DNA of 64,000 bases from an uncultured Christensenellaceae bacterium (lineage in GTDB: Bacteria > Bacillota > Clostridia > Christensenellales > CAG-314): contig CAJUCX010000001.1 of the NCBI GenBank assembly GCA_910585195.1, positions 186,001-250,000 on the forward strand. The letters run 5' to 3'. Position numbers and translations under genes: made by a program. Shown in pieces: positions 61,000 through 64,000 of the stretch; positions within the stretch are counted from its first letter, which is position 1, and the number at the start of each line of letters is the position of its first letter. The notes beneath the pieces were generated by a model. It did not search any database. It was not told the DNA's origin and was given only the letters and a program-made list of their open reading frames with translations.

Positions 61000-61602
61000 T
61001 TATTTTATTCTTTTTTTGCAAAAACTCTTTTTGCCGCATTTTGGACACTTCAACTTTCTTTTGGTAAAAGTATGCGTACCGGATACAAAGTCTTTAATGG
61101 AAGGCACAAACTTTTCGCCGCAAACGGGACATTCGTATACGCCTGCGTCGACAGTCAAAACACAGCAAACGCTTATGCCCAAAACTATAATTACGGCAGA
61201 CAATGCTATGCAGACTATTTTAAGCCAGACAGGCGCGTAAATGGTACTCAGCAAAATTATTGCAGTGCCTGCAAGAATCGTGATGACTGCAACCAAAAAA
61301 GAAAGCACTATCCGTTTTTTTGCTTCTTTGCCCTTTTTCATTAAATCGACGACTATATATTCTTCTGCATTTTCTTTGTAATTTTCCGCGCTTAAACGCT
61401 CGCCCGACAGCAGTTCGTTTATGCTTACCCGATACAGTTTGCTTAGCATTTGCAAAATTTCTACGGGAGGTAAATAATTTCCGTTTTCCCAACGGGACAC
61501 GGTTTTGTTGGTAACGCCTATTTGCTCGCCCAACTCGTCCTGCGTCAATTTATTTTCTTTTCGCAATTCTGCCAAAAAACTTCCTACCTTTTGCATATCC
61601 AT
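61000..61602 (-). CDS. XRE regulator with two membrane segments and zinc ribbon
   Basis: 200 residues. Helix-turn-helix at about 5-62 (LAELRKENKLTQDELGEQIG, TVSRWENGNYLPPVEILQML), two hydrophobic segments at about 97-118 and 125-147, and a C-terminal zinc-ribbon with CPVCGEKF and CPKCGKKSFC. Both ends should face the cytoplasm, making it a membrane-bound DNA-binding protein. AAGGAGG lies before ATG at 61602. Targets and signal unknown. Confidence 0.88.
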   Translation of the reverse strand: MDMQKVGSFLAELRKENKLTQDELGEQIGVTNKTVSRWENGNYLPPVEILQMLSKLYRVSINELLSGERLSAENYKENAEEYIVVDLMKKGKEAKKRIVLSFLVAVITILAGTAIILLSTIYAPVWLKIVCIALSAVIIVLGISVCCVLTVDAGVYECPVCGEKFVPSIKDFVSGTHTFTKRKLKCPKCGKKSFCKKRIK

Positions 61603-61736
61603 ATATAACGCCTCCTTTTGACAAATATAATATAGCATACAGACGCTAAAAATTATTTACCATAAACAGCGAATTTACAACTTAATTTATAAATAACGAT
61701 TTTACATTATACAATTTTGCAAAAAATCTTATAACA

Positions 61737-61769
61737 ACAAAAACCGTACCTTTCGGTACGGTTTTTTTG
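61737..61769 (-). terminator. tuf terminator
   Basis: AAAACCGTACC/GGTACGGTTTT hairpin with loop TTTC and T-rich flanks, 35 bases after the tuf stop. Confidence 0.85.
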
Positions 61770-61802
61770 TTTGACTTAATAAGTCTTAATTGTTTTTTAA
61801 GA

Positions 61803-63011
61803 TTATTTCAAAATCTTGGAAACAACGCCTGAACCTACTGTTCTGCCACCTTCACGGATAGCGAAACGAAGACCTTCTTCGATAGCGATTGGAGTGATAA
61901 GTCTTACGGTAAGTTTAGTGTTGTCGCCAGGCATAACCATTTCTACACCCTTGTCAAGTTCGATTGAACCGGTAACGTCAGTAGTTCTGAAATAGAACTG
62001 CGGACGGTAACCGTTGAAGAACGGGCTATGGCGGCCGCCTTCGTCTTTGGTCAATACGTATACTTGAGATTCAAACTCAGTGTGAGGGTGGATAGTACCC
62101 GGTTTAGAAAGTACTTGACCTCTTTGGATTTGGCTTCTTTCAATACCGCGGAGCAATGCGCCGATGTTGTCGCCTGCATATGCTTCGTCAAGAAGTTTAC
62201 GGAACATTTCAACACCCGTAACAACGCTGGTCTTAGGTTTGTCTTGGAGACCTACGATTTCTACAGGGTCTTGAACTTTAACAGTACCTCTTTCTACACG
62301 ACCGGTAGCAACAGTACCGCGGCCTGTGATGGTAAATACGTCTTCGACTGGCATCAAGAAAGGTTTGTCGGTTGCGCGTTCCGGAGTAGGAATGTAAGCG
62401 TCAACTGCTGCCATAAGTTCTTTAATGCAATCGAATTCAGGGCTGTCGATTGATTTACCTGCAGTAGCGGCATCCAAAGCAACTTTTGCGCTGCCTTTGA
62501 TAATCGGGATGTCGTCGCCAGGGAATTCATATTTAGAGAGCAAGTCTCTGACTTCCATTTCAACGAGGTCGATAAGTTCAGGGTCGTCAACGAGGTCAAC
62601 CTTATTCATAAATACTACGATGTAAGGAACGCCAACCTGACGAGCGAGCAAGATGTGCTCACGAGTTTGAGGCATAGGACCGTCTGCTGCGGAAACAACG
62701 AGGATTGCGCCGTCCATTTGTGCAGCGCCGGTAATCATGTTTTTAACGTAGTCCGCGTGGCCCGGGCAGTCAACGTGCGCATAGTGTCTTGTATCTGTTT
62801 GATATTCAACGTGTGCGGTATTGATAGTAATACCTCTTTCTCTTTCTTCCGGTGCTTTATCTATTTGGTCGTAGCGCATTGCTTCGGCTTTGCCTTGCAT
62901 TGCCATCGTCATAGTGATAGCAGCCGTAAGAGTAGTTTTACCGTGGTCAACGTGACCGATGGTTCCGATATTGACGTGCGGTTTGCTTCTGTCAAATTTC
63001 GCTTTTGCCAT
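61803..63011 (-). CDS. tuf: Translation elongation factor Tu
   Basis: Delivers aminoacyl-tRNA to the ribosome. 402 residues: GHVDHGKTTLTAA near 19, DCPGHADYVKNM near 81, NKVDLVDD near 136, domain II and III intact to the end GSGVVSKILK. AAGGAGG precedes the ATG. It follows fusA by 77 bases, the usual order of the str operon. Confidence 0.99.
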   Translation of the reverse strand: MAKAKFDRSKPHVNIGTIGHVDHGKTTLTAAITMTMAMQGKAEAMRYDQIDKAPEERERGITINTAHVEYQTDTRHYAHVDCPGHADYVKNMITGAAQMDGAILVVSAADGPMPQTREHILLARQVGVPYIVVFMNKVDLVDDPELIDLVEMEVRDLLSKYEFPGDDIPIIKGSAKVALDAATAGKSIDSPEFDCIKELMAAVDAYIPTPERATDKPFLMPVEDVFTITGRGTVATGRVERGTVKVQDPVEIVGLQDKPKTSVVTGVEMFRKLLDEAYAGDNIGALLRGIERSQIQRGQVLSKPGTIHPHTEFESQVYVLTKDEGGRHSPFFNGYRPQFYFRTTDVTGSIELDKGVEMVMPGDNTKLTVRLITPIAIEEGLRFAIREGGRTVGSGVVSKILK

Positions 63012-63088
63012 TTTTAATCCCTCCTTAGATTAATTACTAAATTAGATATTTTGATTATACAATAAAATTATTTTTTTGGCTATAAAAT

Positions 63089-64000
63089 TTATTTGTTTTC
63101 TTTGTTTCTTTCGCCCGAAACTTTTTCCATAATGCTCTTAGGCACTTCTGCATAGTGGCTGAACTGCATAGAGAAGTTTCCGCGGCCTTGTGTTCTGCTT
63201 CTGAGGTCTGTTGCGTAACCGAACATTTCCGCAAGCGGGATAAACGCGTTTACCACCTGCACGCCGTTGCGCAACTCTATACCGTTGATGTTGCCGCGAC
63301 GGGAACTTACGTTGCCCATTATGTCGCCGAGATATTCTTCCGGCATAGTTACTTCAACTTTCATCATAGGTTCTAGCAAAACAGGATTTGCTTTTCTTAC
63401 CGCTTCTTTGAACGCCAAAGAGCCTGCAATCTTAAACGCCATTTCAGACGAGTCGACTTCGTGGTAACTTCCGTCGTATACGGTAACTTTGAAGTCCACT
63501 ACTTCGTAACCTGCGATAGGTCCGTTGAGCGACGCTTCTTTAATACCGTTGTTGATAGGCTGAATATATTCCTTAGGAATGCTTCCGCCGACGGTTTCGT
63601 CAACAAACTCGTAGCCTTTGCCTGCTTCCTGCGGTTCCATACGGATTTTACAATGACCGTATTGACCTTTACCGCCCGATTGACGCGCATATTTGCCTTC
63701 CGCTTCAACTGCCTTGCGGATAGTTTCGCGGTAAGAAACTTGCGGTCTGCCGACGTTTGCCTCTACCTTAAACTCGCGAAGAAGTCTGTCTACGATAATT
63801 TCAAGGTGAAGTTCGCCCATACCTGCGATGATGGTTTGTCCCGTTTCCGCATCGGTGTAAGTTTTGAAAGTCGGGTCTTCTTCTGCAAGTTTAACGAGAG
63901 CCATCGTCATTTTTTCCTGACCTTGTTTTGTTTTAGGCTCGATTGCAACCTTAATAACAGGCTCAGGGAAGACCATGTTTTCCAAACATACAGGATGGTC
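63089..64000 (-). CDS. fusA: Translation elongation factor G, C-terminal part
   Basis: Only the last 303 residues are in the window; the frame continues past base 64000 (DHPVCLENMVFPEPV). Domains III-V are visible: MTMALVKLAEEDPTFKTYTD, AGMGELHLEIIVDRLL, RQSGGKGQYGHCKIRMEP and the C-terminal FSMQFSHYAEVP. Promotes ribosomal translocation. Upstream of tuf on the same strand. Confidence 0.99.
   Translation of the reverse strand, partial: DHPVCLENMVFPEPVIKVAIEPKTKQGQEKMTMALVKLAEEDPTFKTYTDAETGQTIIAGMGELHLEIIVDRLLREFKVEANVGRPQVSYRETIRKAVEAEGKYARQSGGKGQYGHCKIRMEPQEAGKGYEFVDETVGGSIPKEYIQPINNGIKEASLNGPIAGYEVVDFKVTVYDGSYHEVDSSEMAFKIAGSLAFKEAVRKANPVLLEPMMKVEVTMPEEYLGDIMGNVSSRRGNINGIELRNGVQVVNAFIPLAEMFGYATDLRSRTQGRGNFSMQFSHYAEVPKSIMEKVSGERNKENK

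Overview
This 64 kb window looks like the chromosome of an uncultured low-GC member of the Bacillota, most likely class Clostridia. The evidence is the gene content and order: the uvrC-hprK...murB-PHP-whiA-HPr-like-dnaE cluster, the rpmE-(DUF1385/prmC)-prfA cluster, spoVG, asnA, the DUF5685/J-like pair and tuf/fusA, plus strong AGGAGG-type ribosome binding sites and sigma-A-like promoters. Order and genus cannot be set from the sequence. Most genes lie on the minus strand. No rRNA, prophage, intact insertion sequence or CRISPR array is visible.

Left part (1-13.1 kb): proA (cut by the window edge), proB, a TRAP-family RNA-binding protein (mtrB) and dnaE are packed head to tail. Upstream of them are an HPr-fold protein without the His15 phosphorylation site (Crh-like), whiA, a PHP phosphoesterase, murB, a solute-binding protein, hprK and uvrC. 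RapZ and YvcK, often found between murB and whiA, are absent. An ArsR-type regulator is divergent from a small Asn/Thr-tailed protein.

13.5-29 kb: a J-like/Cys-rich protein, DUF5685 and trpS (possibly leaderless) form an overlapping set. Then come a small P-loop ATPase, a PLP aminotransferase, prfA, a DUF1385-PrmC fusion, rpmE, an alcohol-dehydrogenase-like protein lacking catalytic zinc ligands, murC, spoVG, a THUMP methyltransferase, a PatB/MalY-type lyase and asnA.

29-41 kb: this is the most unusual part. Two paralogous lipoproteins each carry two thioredoxin-like segments, a single WCxNT cysteine and a Gly/Ser/Thr-rich tail ending in the same five residues, GGDAC, with a terminal cysteine. 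Beside one is a CcdA-like thiol transporter and a membrane-anchored CxxC thioredoxin. The other has a perfect sigma-A-like promoter whose spacer is a 17-bp piece of a 19-bp palindrome, divergent from an XRE regulator. I read the set as a candidate extracytoplasmic thiol-redox system. A DUF819 membrane protein, a large GNAT-like protein, tRNA-Arg(CCG), gapA and an M29 aminopeptidase lie in the same region.

41-64 kb: class II fructose-bisphosphate aldolase, a second small XRE regulator, a CyuA-type cysteine desulfidase, a cupin regulator with potABCD, a TM-Mrr nuclease-GreA/B C-terminal fusion next to rho, an M28 peptidase with many membrane segments, gdhA, a glycosyltransferase convergent with a collagen-like surface protein, an SDR, an XRE/zinc-ribbon membrane protein, tuf and the 3' part of fusA.

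Two genome-scale features stand out. The first is a dispersed intergenic repeat family of about 90-140 bp (hairpin, GC-rich box, then a segment bounded by CAAAAAAATTTC/GAAATTTTTTTG). The second is a set of short decayed copies of neighbouring genes (murC, ccdA, the GNAT gene, the tRNA 3' end) sitting in intergenic DNA.
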